A DNA stretch of 64,000 nt from positions 702,179 to 766,178 of the forward strand of contig RSEE01000023.1 of NCBI GenBank assembly GCA_003971905.1. The letters are read 5' to 3'. Below the pieces are notes generated by a model. It had not been told where the DNA came from. It made no database searches and saw only the letters and a list, made by a program, of their open reading frames with translations. The first letter of the stretch is position 1. Every line of letters starts with the position of its first letter. Positions 23,206 to 34,894 of this stretch are shown one piece after another. The translations under genes were made by a program, and so were the position numbers. Source of the stretch: Moniliella sp. 'wahieum' (Eukaryota; Basidiomycota; Moniliellomycetes; Moniliellales; Moniliellaceae).

Positions 23206-25670
23206 ATGCTGGTCCGACGGCGATCCCCATGGTCCGCAGCGTTCGCCGGGACACGGCGTCCATGGGCGCCTGCGACCCGCGTTATTTTCTCTGCCCCTTC
23301 TCTTCTGTTCCACCATCTCGCCCCCGCCACCCGATACCGACGTTCTTGCCCCCGCCAGACGCCAGGCGGGCCTATGCATCCTGTCTGCTCACCCGCCGGA
23401 GCTACCCCATCTCCCCCCGTGCCGGCCCAGACCCCCGTTGATGTATCGATTTGGTGGGATGTGGAGGTGCGTTTTTGATTCGCTATGGATAGCCCTAAGC
23501 TGACAGAAGGTTGCCTCAGTCGTGCCCACCGCCTACGACGATCAGCTTTGCGGAGGCGCTCTGTGCGCTCTACAATGTAGCCATTGCCCTGGCGCCTTGG
23601 ACAGTGGCATGGACTCGGTCGAATCTCCCATTCGGTCTGCCGTCGACGGCGAGCTCCTTGTTTCGTGCCTACGGAGACTGGACCACTCGCTCCTCTCATC
23701 TTCTCCAGGAGCTCGAGTCGGCACCGGTTACCTTGCTCGAGGCCCCGTACGAAGGATGATGCAGAAACTCACATCCGATATCCGCCTCATTACCGATGTC
23801 GTGGCATTTGCCGTTGCACACAACGCTCGATTTGCTGGACAAACGGGATACCGCACGCGCCGCTCCAGCCGCAAGCTGAGGATCGTCTTGGCTCTGGGAA
23901 CCGGGACTACCAATACACCATCCAGCAGCTCCAGCAATTGGGGCACGAAGTTGTCTTGATCATGCCTCGCCCATCCGTTCCCAATCCCGAGTCCCCGATG
24001 CTCAATATGTTTTCCACTAACACCAAGGCGCAGGGGGGGCAACTTGATTGGCACACGGATGTGTTACGTCCGCCATGGACCACCACCCCCATCACCGGTC
24101 TTGATCATCCTGTCGATATGCCGCTCTGGGCCCTTTCCTCCAACGACCCGCCACGATTGGCCGATCTGCTGTGCACCCTGCGTCAAATAAGAAGACGGGA
24201 GGTGTTGCGCGCGCGTTTCTTCCCCGTTGGAGCGTTGCTGCACCAGTCTCATTCGGGCAAATGGTTGAGTGAGCGCGAGCTTATCCTCATGGTCGACCTG
24301 GACGCATCAGTTATGGGCACAGACAATTGGGGCCACTACCTTGATGGTGCAAAAGGCAGGTCTTGTGTTGGCGCGTGTGCCGCAGGACAAAGAGCGGAAG
24401 GCGGCCAAGCTAGATGGCGCACTCTTGCATCCCAAGTGGTACAAGACGTTGATTGACTTGGAACTTCGCTCGTTTCCCTCTGTCCAAGCCGCTGCGTGGC
24501 AAAAGCCAGGGAGATGTGCCTTGGACCGATCAACAGTCCCACTTGGCCATCTGGACCGACGATCCAGTGAGTGTCTTTGGTCCTTTGGTGGAGACGCTCC
24601 TCGATCCTCAATTCGCTCGCAACATGCCCACCCTCGAACAAGTACGGGAGAGGCTGACACCCAATTTACTACCGCTGCTGCCCATGTTGCTGGAGATGTG
24701 GGAGCGTACCTCGAACTGGCGGCCCAAGGAGGGCTTTGGCATCCGACGAGTGGTCCCAGGGCAGAATCAAATTGGCAAAAGACTGGTGGGACACGCTGTA
24801 CTGTCTTGCGCTTGCGTCCTTGTTACGGCCACGTCTTGATGACACTGCACCTCTCATCAGCACAGGCGGATCAACGATCGTCACTGTCGACTTGGCTACC
24901 CCATTTATCGATGCTGTCACTCGCTTTCACCAACTTGGGACTTGGAAACCTAGCCAAGAGCAACTGCGTCACCACATTGCCCAAAATGATCCTTCCATCT
25001 ATCGTCGTGCCGGTGTTGGTGGATGGGATGACTACATTCGGATGTTACAGGTACGTTGGGACTTGGCCTGCCCACTCGTGCCAGATGAACTTGTGTGTGA
25101 GACTGACCGCTCATACCGGTGTGTCAGAATGCAAATCTCGTGTTTGACGATGGAATGGGGGCGTTTCCCTGGAAAACTTTTGGTACCTCACCTTGATCAA
25201 GTTGGAGTTGACAGCGATGGCTCTTTGAGAGGCGCCTTGGCCGCAGAGGCGGACAAAGCCCAACAGCCGCTGGCCTGGTCGCCACGGCAACATTGGTGGT
25301 GGACCAGACGGATCGACCACTGGATGCGTTTGTGCCTTTCATGGGAACATTCTGCATGCTCGACGGGCGGCCGCTGGCTGCCGTTCACCCAGGAGGGAAT
25401 GCGGAGCTTGCTTTCTCCCAAGGCATACCGGCTGGCACAGCTGGAACAAGGCGACTCGGCGGGCTATCTGGCTTTGGCCGAGGTACGTGTCTCTCTAGGC
25501 AGGCAGAGCACAGGGCGCGACAGCGACGACTGACGCTTGCTTTGGATGGACAGAACGCCGGGATCCTCAGCCACGACCAGACGGGGCACCTATTTCTGAA
25601 CCCCAAATGGTGGACGGCGCTCTACCGCGTCCATCTCGCCTATCTGTCGCGAGTTCATGGGCTCAGCTAA
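23206..25670 (+). CDS. NYN-domain (MARF1/limkain-type) protein A with LOTUS-like repeats
   Basis: Putative RNase-like RNA regulator. ATG 23206 opens a Pro-rich leader, then VDVSIWWDVE begins the NYN (PIN-like) domain with its first acidic residue. A 40-nt intron (23467-23506) follows and the domain resumes with VVPTAYDDQLC. Later blocks are RLITDVVAFAVAHNA, SGNRDYQYTIQQLQQLGHEVVLIMP (23895-23965), typical for NYN. After the NYN come LOTUS/OST-HTH-like modules: FGPLVETLL (24575), TPFIDAVTRF..AGVGGWDDYIRML (24900-25050) and LDAFVPFM..SAGYLALA (25320-25480), each ending in a helix of the type WWTALYRVHLAYL (25610-25650). Introns 25051-25127 and 25483-25553. Stop at 25668. Frame breaks at about 23760, 24290, 24500 and 25360. 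Its downstream neighbour is a paralogue in the same orientation. Confidence 0.75.
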
Positions 25671-25997
25671 GGCGGCGGCGATGGGCGAGGGATTGCGGCG
25701 CAGCGCGATCGGTTGGGGAGAGGCGGCTGTCGCGCTCTGTGGCGGGCAGGCAGAGGGGTGGTAGTCGAGAGACGCCGCTGCTCCTTCCATTCGATCCATA
25801 CCATACCATGCAGACTTGAACTTTCATTCGCGCCACCACGGCCGGAGCAAACTACCTTAGCCATCAGTCATCAGCTCAGTGAGTAGCAAACAGACCAGCG
25901 CAGCCAGTAAAGTAAACGTTCCGACCGCCGGCTGGGGCGCCTCTCCACCGCCATCCTTCTTCTCGGCCCCCGCCTCTGCGACTCCGGTGGCCCCTCC

Positions 25998-28900
25998 ATG
26001 ACCATCCTGGTGCGCAGCGCCCGTCTGGGTGTCTCTCGCGCTGCCGCCACCCGCCTGCGTCTCCCGCCCCGCCCGCGGCGGCCGGGCGTCGGGCACACGC
26101 GCTCGCCGTCCGCCCCGCCCGCCTCCGCCCGTCCCGACGCCGTCGGCTCGGCTGCCCCCCTCATCCGTGCCCGTCGCGTCCGAGGCGATCGACCCGCCCG
26201 TGTGCATCCTGTGGGACTTTGAAAACTGCCGCATCCCTTCGGAATATTCCGCCCCTCACGCCATCGCCGCGCTTCTCACCACCGTCCGCCTGGCCACCTT
26301 GCCTCACAATGCCCAGCACGGCGGCCAGCTGGTCCGTTTCCAGGTGTATGCCGACTGGAGCCTCGTGCCCAGCCACACGACCAGGGAGCTTTCCCGCGCC
26401 GCGCCACGCTCGTCCACACGCCCCATGTGCCCGGCCTGTCCAACACGGCCGATTGGCGCTCATCACCGATGCGCTGGCCCGAGCCAACCTGCTGGGCCGC
26501 TCGCAGCCCATGCGCATCTTTTGTCTCCTCGGCGACCGACTACGGGCCGATGCTGCGCATGCTGCGCAATTGGCACCACGAAGTCGTCCTCGTCAATCCC
26601 CATCCCACCATGGGCAAGCTGCCCCCTCCCTCACCGAGTCTGCCGATGCCATTCTTAGCTGGCGCCACGACGTTCTCGACACCCACGTTAACTACACCCC
26701 TGCTTGGCGAGAAGCAGCTACGCTGCCCCTCTCTTCTCGGCAAAAGGCGTCCGTCGCTCACCTGCGCTCCCCTGCTCGCGCTTTCTCCCCCTTGGTAGAC
26801 ACGCTGCTCTCGTTTCAACTCAACGGCGTCGTGGCGCCGACCAAAGCACAGTTCCACAACGAGCTTCTTCGTGTCTTTCCCGACGCGTATTCCCGCGCCG
26901 GTGTGCCACTGCCGATGACTACGTTGAGCTAGCCGTCGAGGCCCAAGTGCTGTGGCCTCCCAGTGCAGAAATGGACACGGTTCGACTCGATCGGCGCTAC
27001 TTTGTCCATTTGGTCAAGCTTCACCTTGCGGCGTTCCCCTTTCCTGCGCCGCTGCGGCCGATATGGTAGACCCAAGCTTGCGGGGGAAGTATCGACTGAA
27101 GGGAACGTTCTTGCCAGGCCGTCAGTAGGAGGACCTGTGATCCCACTGCGACGGGAACAGCGGTATGCGCTCCGCGCCTGTCTCTTTCTCCCCTCGCCAC
27201 GTACTTGCCCCTGATTGAAACACTGCTCTACTCTCGCCGTCTGTCGGGTCGCGCAAGCGGGGTGAAACGAAGTTGGTGAGCTCCTCACGGCCGAGTTTGG
27301 CGTCGATGCGTTTGGCAAGCTCGGCTTGTCTGATTGGTCCACCTACCTCCAATCTGCCATGGATGCCGGTCTGGTCCGTCTAATCAACCAACGTGGCACG
27401 GAGAGCGTCAGCTCACCCTCGATTGGTTTTCTACCTTGGTCCACTTAGAGGCAATCACCTTGCCGTCCTCGGACTCCCTCCCTCGCCCTCTGCCGCAACA
27501 ATCGCAACCCTCACCTCCATCTTCCTCATCCACTTCCACTCCCACTCCTCTTCCTCTTCGCAGTCAAGCCTTCACGCCTGCCCCGCCGCTCTATCATTTC
27601 ATCCCCCCAGTCCACACCCGCATCCACATCCACATCCTCACAGCAAAGGCGTCGTTGGAGACGCTCTATTCCCTTCCGGTTGCCAGCCTTCCCTCAGACT
27701 CCATCCCTCCATTTGCTGAGTTGGTCGTATTCATGCGAGCGTTGAGTCTTTGGCTCTTCGTCCCGATATGACGTACCTCATCTCGTCTGGTCTCCTGGTC
27801 AAGGCCGAAGCGTGGGAGGAAGGCGCACATTTGATCAAAACCAGATGGCCAAAAGCGCATGGTACGTCCTTCTCTGTTCGACAAAAAACAAGACCCGTAC
27901 TAACGCAGTTGTGTTGCAGGAATTGGGACTGGTAACCATGTCTTCTGACGACCTGACCACTTGACCCCACCCCGAGATTCTACATCTCCTTGTACCGCAT
28001 CATGGAGCTTCAGTCGCCTTCCCCCCAAATTACTGCTGATTGGTTGCAGCGCCAGTGGCAGGACAGACGGGCATGGCGACTTGTACAATTGGTTTATGCA
28101 CAGTCGCAAATTTCTCGGCGAATGGTCTCCATTGTACGCGTTTGTTCCCCTGCTCGACACGCTCTTTGGCCATGACGTTCCGGCCAAGGAGAGTTGACAT
28201 TGGTGGCGCTCAAGCAGGCTGTCCTCAGTCATGCCCCCGAGATCCTCTCAGATGCCCACATTGAAAGTTGGGACGAGTACATGGCAATCGCCAAATCAGC
28301 CGGGATTGTGGATCTAGACTCCACTGGCCTGCTGCCCACTGTGTCTTTGACAGCAGGATGGATGGCAGCTCTTTTCCACCTGGAACTGCTCCATCGCCAT
28401 ACCATCTACCGCCTCCCCGCCCATCTTGCCCGACCTCCTACCCCTGCCCCTGCCCCTGCCCCGGCCTCCCTTCCCAGCCGGCGCCAGTCCCACAACTACC
28501 GCGAAAGGAAAAAGCAAAGCACATGCCCGCCCACCTAGTTATGCTCGACACCACCAGTGCACCCATGGGGGGCGGCAAAGCTACCGCCGCCTCGTCCCAG
28601 TCCCGTAGGAAACGATTCTTGCCTCGGATCACGCCCTCTCAGGAGCAAGCCGCTCATCTGACCCCATCCCCGTCGAAGCGTTTGGTCCGTTGGCCAACAT
28701 CCTGCTTCAGATGCAATTCCACCGCCTGCCTACGCCTTCCACCGCCGAACTGGAAGCAACGGTGCTAGCGACCATGCCGGATACCTTGGATGCTGCGGGG
28801 TTGATGGATGGGCCTCCTACCTATCGCTTGCCGAAGCAACGGGGATTGTGCAGGTATCGACGTCTCGCGACGGAAGCGAACACGTTGCGCTCGAACCTGA

Positions 28901-31054
28901 CTTTTACGCCCGCCTAGCCGAGTTCCAAGCTACCTCCATCTCCAATGATCCGGCGGAACTGGAGGGCCTGCTCGAAGTGCAGGGTCAAGCAATGGGACGA
29001 TCCTTTGCTCCGGCCCGCCACCCAGTTGGACGAGGGAGGTAGATGAGGAGGAGTTGGGGGAGCATGCACCTTCGTACGGGGTGACGGATGTGATCTGGGA
29101 TGACCAGAAGGACGCATTCGCTCCTGCGGCGCAAGCACGTCATGAACCGAGCTCTCTCCAGTCATGGCACGCCGCCGTGTGGCTGCCAAGGGAATTGGTG
29201 CGCCGTTGGAAGCATTTGCGCCCTTGATCGAGACGTTGCTCAATCAGGGGGTGCCATGTCTTCCAGCACCGAGACGGGCCACTTTTTCGCGTCGCGCTTC
29301 CCTGGCGTTTTCAAGTTGGCCGAGACGTTGAGTTGGAAACTATACTGAAGCGTGCCGTTGAAGTTGGCATCCTGGAGGATGTGCCTGAGAAGGCATTGTG
29401 GAGCTTCAGCCCGACTTTTGGGTTACCATCCTAGACCTTCACTTGTTCAAGCTTGGTAAGTTGCACGCCCGTGCCGCCTCGGGTCTGGAGGGTGAGTTGG
29501 ACGTGTCTCCGATCCAAGCTCGTCTACACCAAGTGGTTAACGAGAATGGGTCGGCGCTGGAGGTATTTGGGCCTTTGGTGCAGGCTCTATTACGGTCCCG
29601 CGAGGCGGATGGGGTATCGGCCTCTCGTCTGCATGTGCGCACCCTTCTGTCGATTGAGCTGGAAGGCGGGTATGCCTCGCTGGGTGTGCGGGACTTTGAT
29701 GAGTACATGGAATTAGCGAGGCCGCTGGCCTAGCCCTACCGGACTCCATGGCACCGACGGTTCATTCTCGACGCCCGATGGTACGCCCGTCTGCTCCAAC
29801 TTCAACGGGCCGCTTTTCTTCCCCACAAGCGGCAATGGAGGGATTGTGCGGGCCCGTTGGCACGCTTGCTCCGACACAGGGCTCTTTCCTCTCGCCGCTG
29901 CTCCAGCGTGATGCCGACTTTTCTCTCACCATGGCCACCATGCCCTTTGCTGAGCGAGATCAGCACGAACCCTCTGCATACGTTCATGCCGTTGCTTGAT
30001 ATGATGCTCGCCCACGCCAGCGCAAGGAGCGCTCTGCCCATCATTCCCAAGCCATGGATTCGTAGCGCGCTGGAAGCCAACTTTGACTCACTCTACTCGC
30101 GTGTGGGCGTGCGCGGGTTCGACGAGTACATTCAACTAGCCAAGGTTCGTATCGTTTCATTGCTCACCCCCGTTATTAACCCTCGCTGGATGTGCTTGCA
30201 GGATGCTCGTCTGTTGGGACCGTCTCCCGATACGAGACGGTGATCCCTTCTCCTTTCTGGCTTCGCACCCTTTCTTTCCTCCATCTTTCATACATCAAAT
30301 CTCCAAACACTTCTAGTCCAGAAGAGCATGGCCTGGTCCAAGGCGAAGCTACTGACATCCCCATGACGATCCTCTGCAAGCGCTGTCCTCAGCTGAACGC
30401 GCTCTCCTTCGGTATATCGTTAAGGAAAAGGGCACCGTCGCTAGGGCATTTGCTACGTCCATGGACGAATACCTCAAACTGGGTGACCATGTGCCCAATC
30501 AGCCACTGAATGAAGTTGCTGAGGTGAGTGGATTCTCCTCCCCGTCGTGAACTACGTTTGGGTGTCATGATGCTGACCCTGCTCTGTTCGGCAACACGTA
30601 GAAGCTCGGTCTGTTCCAGGAGAACCCAGAAGCACCTTGGAGCTGGCTTTCCCAGCTCGCGGACCTCCACTTGGCCCTCTATCCCCACATCCCTCTTGAG
30701 GCTGAGCTAGAGATGGCCCGCAAGCTACCCCTCGAGCCCGACGACGTGATGGATCGGCTTTTGACCTGTCGCCAGGCCAGTGTGTTGGACGACCTGGCCA
30801 CCATTGACCTTGCTGGCCTAACGGCCGCGTTTGACCTTGGGCCTAGTGAGATGTCCGTGATTGGCCAACTTCAACTTGCTGGTCTCGTTACCGCCGTCCT
30901 TCAACACCCACCTGCCCACTTCTTGTCTCGTGTTCTGGCGTTGGATTCCCAGACCCCAGTGTATGGCAACATCCGCCTGGCTCCCGACTGGTGGCAGCAG
31001 TTTGTTCGTTTACACGCCGCCACCCTTCGCATACAGGATCAGGCACATGGGTAA
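25998..31054 (+). CDS. NYN-domain protein B with about ten LOTUS-like repeats
   Basis: Paralogue of the preceding gene, about 1,600 residues. NYN blocks are VCILWDFENCRIP (26200), GQLVRFQVYADWSL, LITDALARANLL, and TDYGPMLRMLRNWHHEVVLVNP (26535-26605), so the acidic residues of the fold are present. It is followed by a ladder of repeats with the form F-x-PL-LL, then (W/F)DEY-x2-LA, then W-x3-L-x2-LHL. Best copies: 26780-27060 (FSPLVDTLL, DDYVELA, YFVHLVKLHLA), 28130-28400 (FVPLLDTLF, WDEYMAIA, WMAALFHLELL), 28680-28935, 29560-29740 (FGPLVQALL, FDEYMELA) and 29970-30290 (FMPLLDMML, FDEYIQLA). Introns 27862-27919 (branch TACTAAC), 30145-30201 and 30524-30601. Start is uncertain: ATG 25998 is in a different frame from the NYN block. 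Stop at 31052. Many single-base frame breaks. Confidence 0.72.
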
Positions 31055-31344
31055 TCATACACGCCATGTATCGGCCCAGAGAGACCACCTACACACACGT
31101 TGCCGGCCATGGCGTTGGCCACAGTGTTAGCGTACACTACCTACAGGATCTATAGACGAAACACAGACATAGAGCTGTGCAAAGAGTTGCACATTTTGGG
31201 GGGGTGGTACAAGGCGATGGACACTTTGGGTCGTCATGTGTGGCCAGAACCAAGGGCAGGCAGCAGGGTGCCTGAGGCTCTGAGGGCATGCACCACAAAA
31301 TAGGCCAAGGCCAAGGCAGGCATGGGAAGAGCAAAACAAGGAGT
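31055..31344. other. Convergent intergenic gap
   Basis: The NYN gene B stop (31054) and the eL24 stop (31345) face each other here. No gene or clear terminator motif is visible, apart from a G8-containing run at 31199-31207. Confidence 0.6.
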
Positions 31345-31970
31345 TTACACGCTCTTGAAGTTCTTGCCCACACCGCCGGCAGCCCTTCATCTGCTGCTTG
31401 GAGAGCTTGGGAGCCGCGGCGGAACCGGCCTTCTTGGCCTCCTTGCGAGCCTCGGCACGCGCCTTCTTCTCCTCCTTGGACTTGGACTTGGCCGCGTCGC
31501 GGGCCGCCGAGCGCACTTCGGGCTTCTGGTTGCGCTTGGCCTGGATGTTAGCCAGCGAGAGACCGACCACACCACGCTGGTGCTTGACCGTCTTGCGCGA
31601 GCGCTTCTTGGCCACCTCCTCCGAGATGCCCTTCTTGTGCATGCGGCGGAAGTACACCGTCCAGGCAATCTTACGCGGGTTCTTGCGCTGCAGGAACAGC
31701 TGCTCGGTCTTGTGCGAGTTGAAGCGGTAGACCTTGCCGTCACCAGAGCGCACAAACAGGCGGCCCCGGCTGGGGTACCTTGCGCAGCGAGAAAGAGTCC
31801 GTCTCCACCTGTCCCACCGCAGAGGCTGGTCAGTTTCCATCCTGCCGCCACCGCCTTGTGGCATCCGAAGAGCACCCAAGGCAGAAAAGGGGACACGGAA
31901 CGTCCGCCCCACGGTGCCCAGGCGTGCGGACGACACGAGGAGGCCATCCCCGAGTACACGTACCTTCATC
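31345..31970 (-). CDS. RPL24: Large-subunit ribosomal protein eL24
   Basis: Structural protein of the 60S subunit. Exon 1 is only six bases (31965-31970, ATGAAG). A 156-nt intron (31809-31964, GTACGT..CAG) follows, then exon 2 at 31345-31808. It reads [23 protein letters not shown], then [40 protein letters not shown], a Lys/Ala/Glu-rich tail and [10 protein letters not shown] at the stop. Two single-base losses are clear: AAGGTACCCC should hold one more base to give KVYPSRG, and ATGAAGGGCTGC lacks one G before [10 protein letters not shown]. Length of about 155 residues fits the family. The placement of an intron right after the second codon is common in fungal ribosomal protein genes. Confidence 0.95.
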
Positions 31971-32784
31971 TTGACTTGAGCGAGTTGGGTAGCGTCGAGA
32001 GGACAGGACCGTCAGCTGGCGTGTGGCCGTCTGAAGCCCGCAACGCTGCTGGACCATTACGTCAGGGAGGAGCATTTGATTGCGCCGATGCGGATGTATT
32101 GGGCGGCAACGTATCAGTATGAATGCATAACCCTAATTAACCCATTTTGCCTTCAATCGCGCTGCAACCCTATTGTCCTGTCGCGTCGGGGCCCCAACTC
32201 AACCGCAGAGATTTCAAGCCGGTCATTTAACTGGGTGGGTGCTGGCATGCTGCTGTTACGCTGTTCTGTAGTTGATGGGCGATTCAACGCACTTGGACAT
32301 GGGAATCTCCACCTTTTCCCTCATTTCCTCTTCTCTCCGCCTGCAAAGGGATGGCGCATGTGGGCTTGTAGAAGCCCGGTACGATGTGTTCTTTGGGATA
32401 GCTAATCCATGGAACTCCTCACTTGGAAACCAACGAACTGGCAGCCAGTTCCTTCCGTTTGAGCAAAATACGCCTGTGGTTGCTTTGAATCTTTCGCGTT
32501 TCGTATAGCCGCCTGTCAGGGCCAGTGGCATGCTTGCTATGCCGAAGCGGCGACGCTGCCATGCCGCTAACCATCATTCCTGATCTGTGGGGGATGGACA
32601 GCCCAATATTGCGGCCAGATACTTTGCTGGAGGACGACTACAGTTGCTTCATGGCATCCACACAGATTGCAGCATCGCGTAACATCAAGCGGAGAGAACA
32701 GCGGTATTATCGGCCGTTAGGGGCCGGAGGACAAGAGGATCAGACGCTACCATCGATCCCGGAGAGACCAACCAGGGGACAATT
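31971..32784. other. Intergenic region upstream of eL24
   Basis: No supported gene. This is the 5' side of eL24 (minus strand) and the 3' side of the CRAL-TRIO gene. ACCCTAATTAACCC at 32129-32142 is an A/T-rich patch close to the eL24 start region. Nothing else is recognisable. Confidence 0.55.
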
Positions 32785-34894
32785 CTAAATGTCATCGTGG
32801 GCAATCCCCAAGACTCTGCCATTTGCCATCATGGCTTTGGGGCGAGCCGGAGCAGCTGGGGAGCGGTTCTGAGGGCGGACAAGGTGGGGGAAGAGCAACC
32901 GGATAGGGAAGCACATGGTACGCAAGGCGAGGAGGAGCACGCGTAGGACGAGGTGGGCCAGGGTGCGCATGACCCGCTTAAACAAGCTGGACGGATGGGA
33001 CGCTGGGAAACGACTGTCATGCGTGCCAGCTGCGGTCCAGCGGACTGCCTCGGTATCCCGTCCTCCCAACGCAACGGCCATCAGACGAGGCAGTTGCGCA
33101 AGCACCGCTGTCCACATATGGCTGGGGAAGGAGACGATTCGCAGGACAAGCAGATAGGCCAACGTCCGTGCCAGGTTCCGTTTTCGCCGACTCACCACCG
33201 CAACCGTTTGGTTGGCATGGCCAGCCGGCACACCATTCGCCCCCCGCGGTCCTCCTTCTTCCACCATCACAACAGGGTAGCCAAAGTAAGGGTTGGCCGA
33301 ATCGTACCGAGAGAGGGTGCGGGGCGGGCGAGAAGAATGAGAGTGTGGTCCGGACAAGGATGCGGATGGAGATCCTTGAGGTGGTACAACTTGTGTGCTG
33401 CCTGGGTGACTGTCTCTTCCGTCGGTAGGCTTCCCACCGGCGAGCTGGGACGACTAGGCAAGGGAGTAGCAAACCTCGATCCAGCAGGCGAAACGACCCG
33501 GCTTGAGACGGGCGTGACAAAGCGGGATGTAGGAGTCTGGCAGAAACGAAGCACTGGGTCAGAACGCCAAACCAAATGCGAGAGGGAGAAGTGACGTACT
33601 GTTCCCATGCCGGAGCCGGCCACCGACTTGAAGTCATCATAGACGTCGCCGGTTGGTTCGGATGTGCGTAGCTGCTGCGCTCCCATTGCTCTCCAGGAAC
33701 CCAGCACGACCATTTTTGCAAACCCGTGTTGGTAGATGCATGAACGGCAGGACGATAGAGGTCATGTTGAGGTGGGGGGGTCTTGGCATCATCCGCACCT
33801 ACATTAAGGGGATACCCGGCGGTGGACAAACCAGGCTCGTACCAGATCTTGCGCACGTCGGCGGCGCCGGCAGGAAAACGGACGCGTTCAGCTGCGGAAG
33901 GAGGTAAGATCTTTTTGGCAAACGCCCACAAGCCTGCGTGGATCCAACCAAAGCCAACCACATGCACCCGACCAGAGCGAAACAAAGTGGCGTTTCGACA
34001 GACGCTCCAATTCCGGCAGCAGCTCCATCCCGGCCTTGGCAATCGAAAGCGAGTTCATCCCCTGGCTGGGACGCAGGTCAATGACAAGCGTACCTTGTAC
34101 CACTGGTGTCGTCAGCCTTTCCTTTACGGACGCTTGGTACGCATTGTCGATGGCCAGCCGCGCCATTTCCAGCCCCGCAAGCAAATATGCATCCACACCA
34201 CTGATTTCGTCCCCTTCCTTGTGCAGGAAAGCCTCCACCTCGTCGATCACCTCGGTATCTGACACCGCCTCCTTCGCCACCTCCCCCGGCTCGTCGAGCA
34301 AAGTCAAACGTCCATCCATCTCTACCGCCTGGTGCCCAGGAAAGGTGGACGACGACGGAACAGGGGCCGAGTGGAAAGAGAAGAAGCTGTCAGGGTTCGA
34401 ATGGAGGCAACCACAAGAGGACGTCGGTGGGCATCGGCCAACTCGTCGTTCATCCAAAACAATGGCGAGCAGTGTCGGAAGCCGAGCCATAGTCGCTGCT
34501 GGACAGGTGGGGATCGCCAGAAACAAGACTAGGAGGTGGTGCGGCGAGCGGGAGGATGGTCCAAATGCCGCGCTCTTGTTGGCCAGGCATGCGGACCAGT
34601 AGCTTCCAAGCCAGCGATTGGGCCATGGCCAGGGCGGCCAAGCGTACGTCTCCTTCGACCTTACGGATAATTCGGAACAGATGTGCATCGTCCCGCACCA
34701 TCGACAGAGCATACAGTCTCCTGCGCTCGGCGCCCACGGGGCCCAAGTAGCCGGCCACGTGCGTGAGGACAAGGGGGAACACGTGGCGGGCCAGCTCGGC
34801 CCGCAGCTGCTCCAGCAGCGATTGCGTCGGGGGGCTGGGCAATCGCAATGCTGCGCCACGCGTCGGGAGTGGAGGGGGCCTTGGAGTAGGACAT
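32785..34894 (-). CDS. CRAL-TRIO (Sec14-like) lipid-transfer domain protein
   Basis: Likely phospholipid-binding or lipid-transfer protein. ATG 34894 gives MSYSKAPSTPDAW. The helical N module reads SLLEQLRAEL, YLGPVGAERRRLYALSMVRD, LFRIIRKVEGDVRLAALAMAQSLAWKLL (34810-34610). An acidic linker EVIDEVEAFLHKEGDEISG precedes a region RLTTPVVQGTLVIDLRPSQGM. The CRAL-TRIO core VHVVGFGWIHAGLWAFAKKILPPSAAERVRF and IWYEPGL lies at 33965-33830. A Ser/Thr-Pro segment (SRFVTPVSSRVVSPAGSRF, 33520-33420) follows, then a basic/hydrophobic C-terminal stretch and the stop at 32785 (HDDI). Frame breaks at about 34780, 34480, 33890 and 33280. Not assignable to a specific Sec14/Sfh paralogue. Confidence 0.75.
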
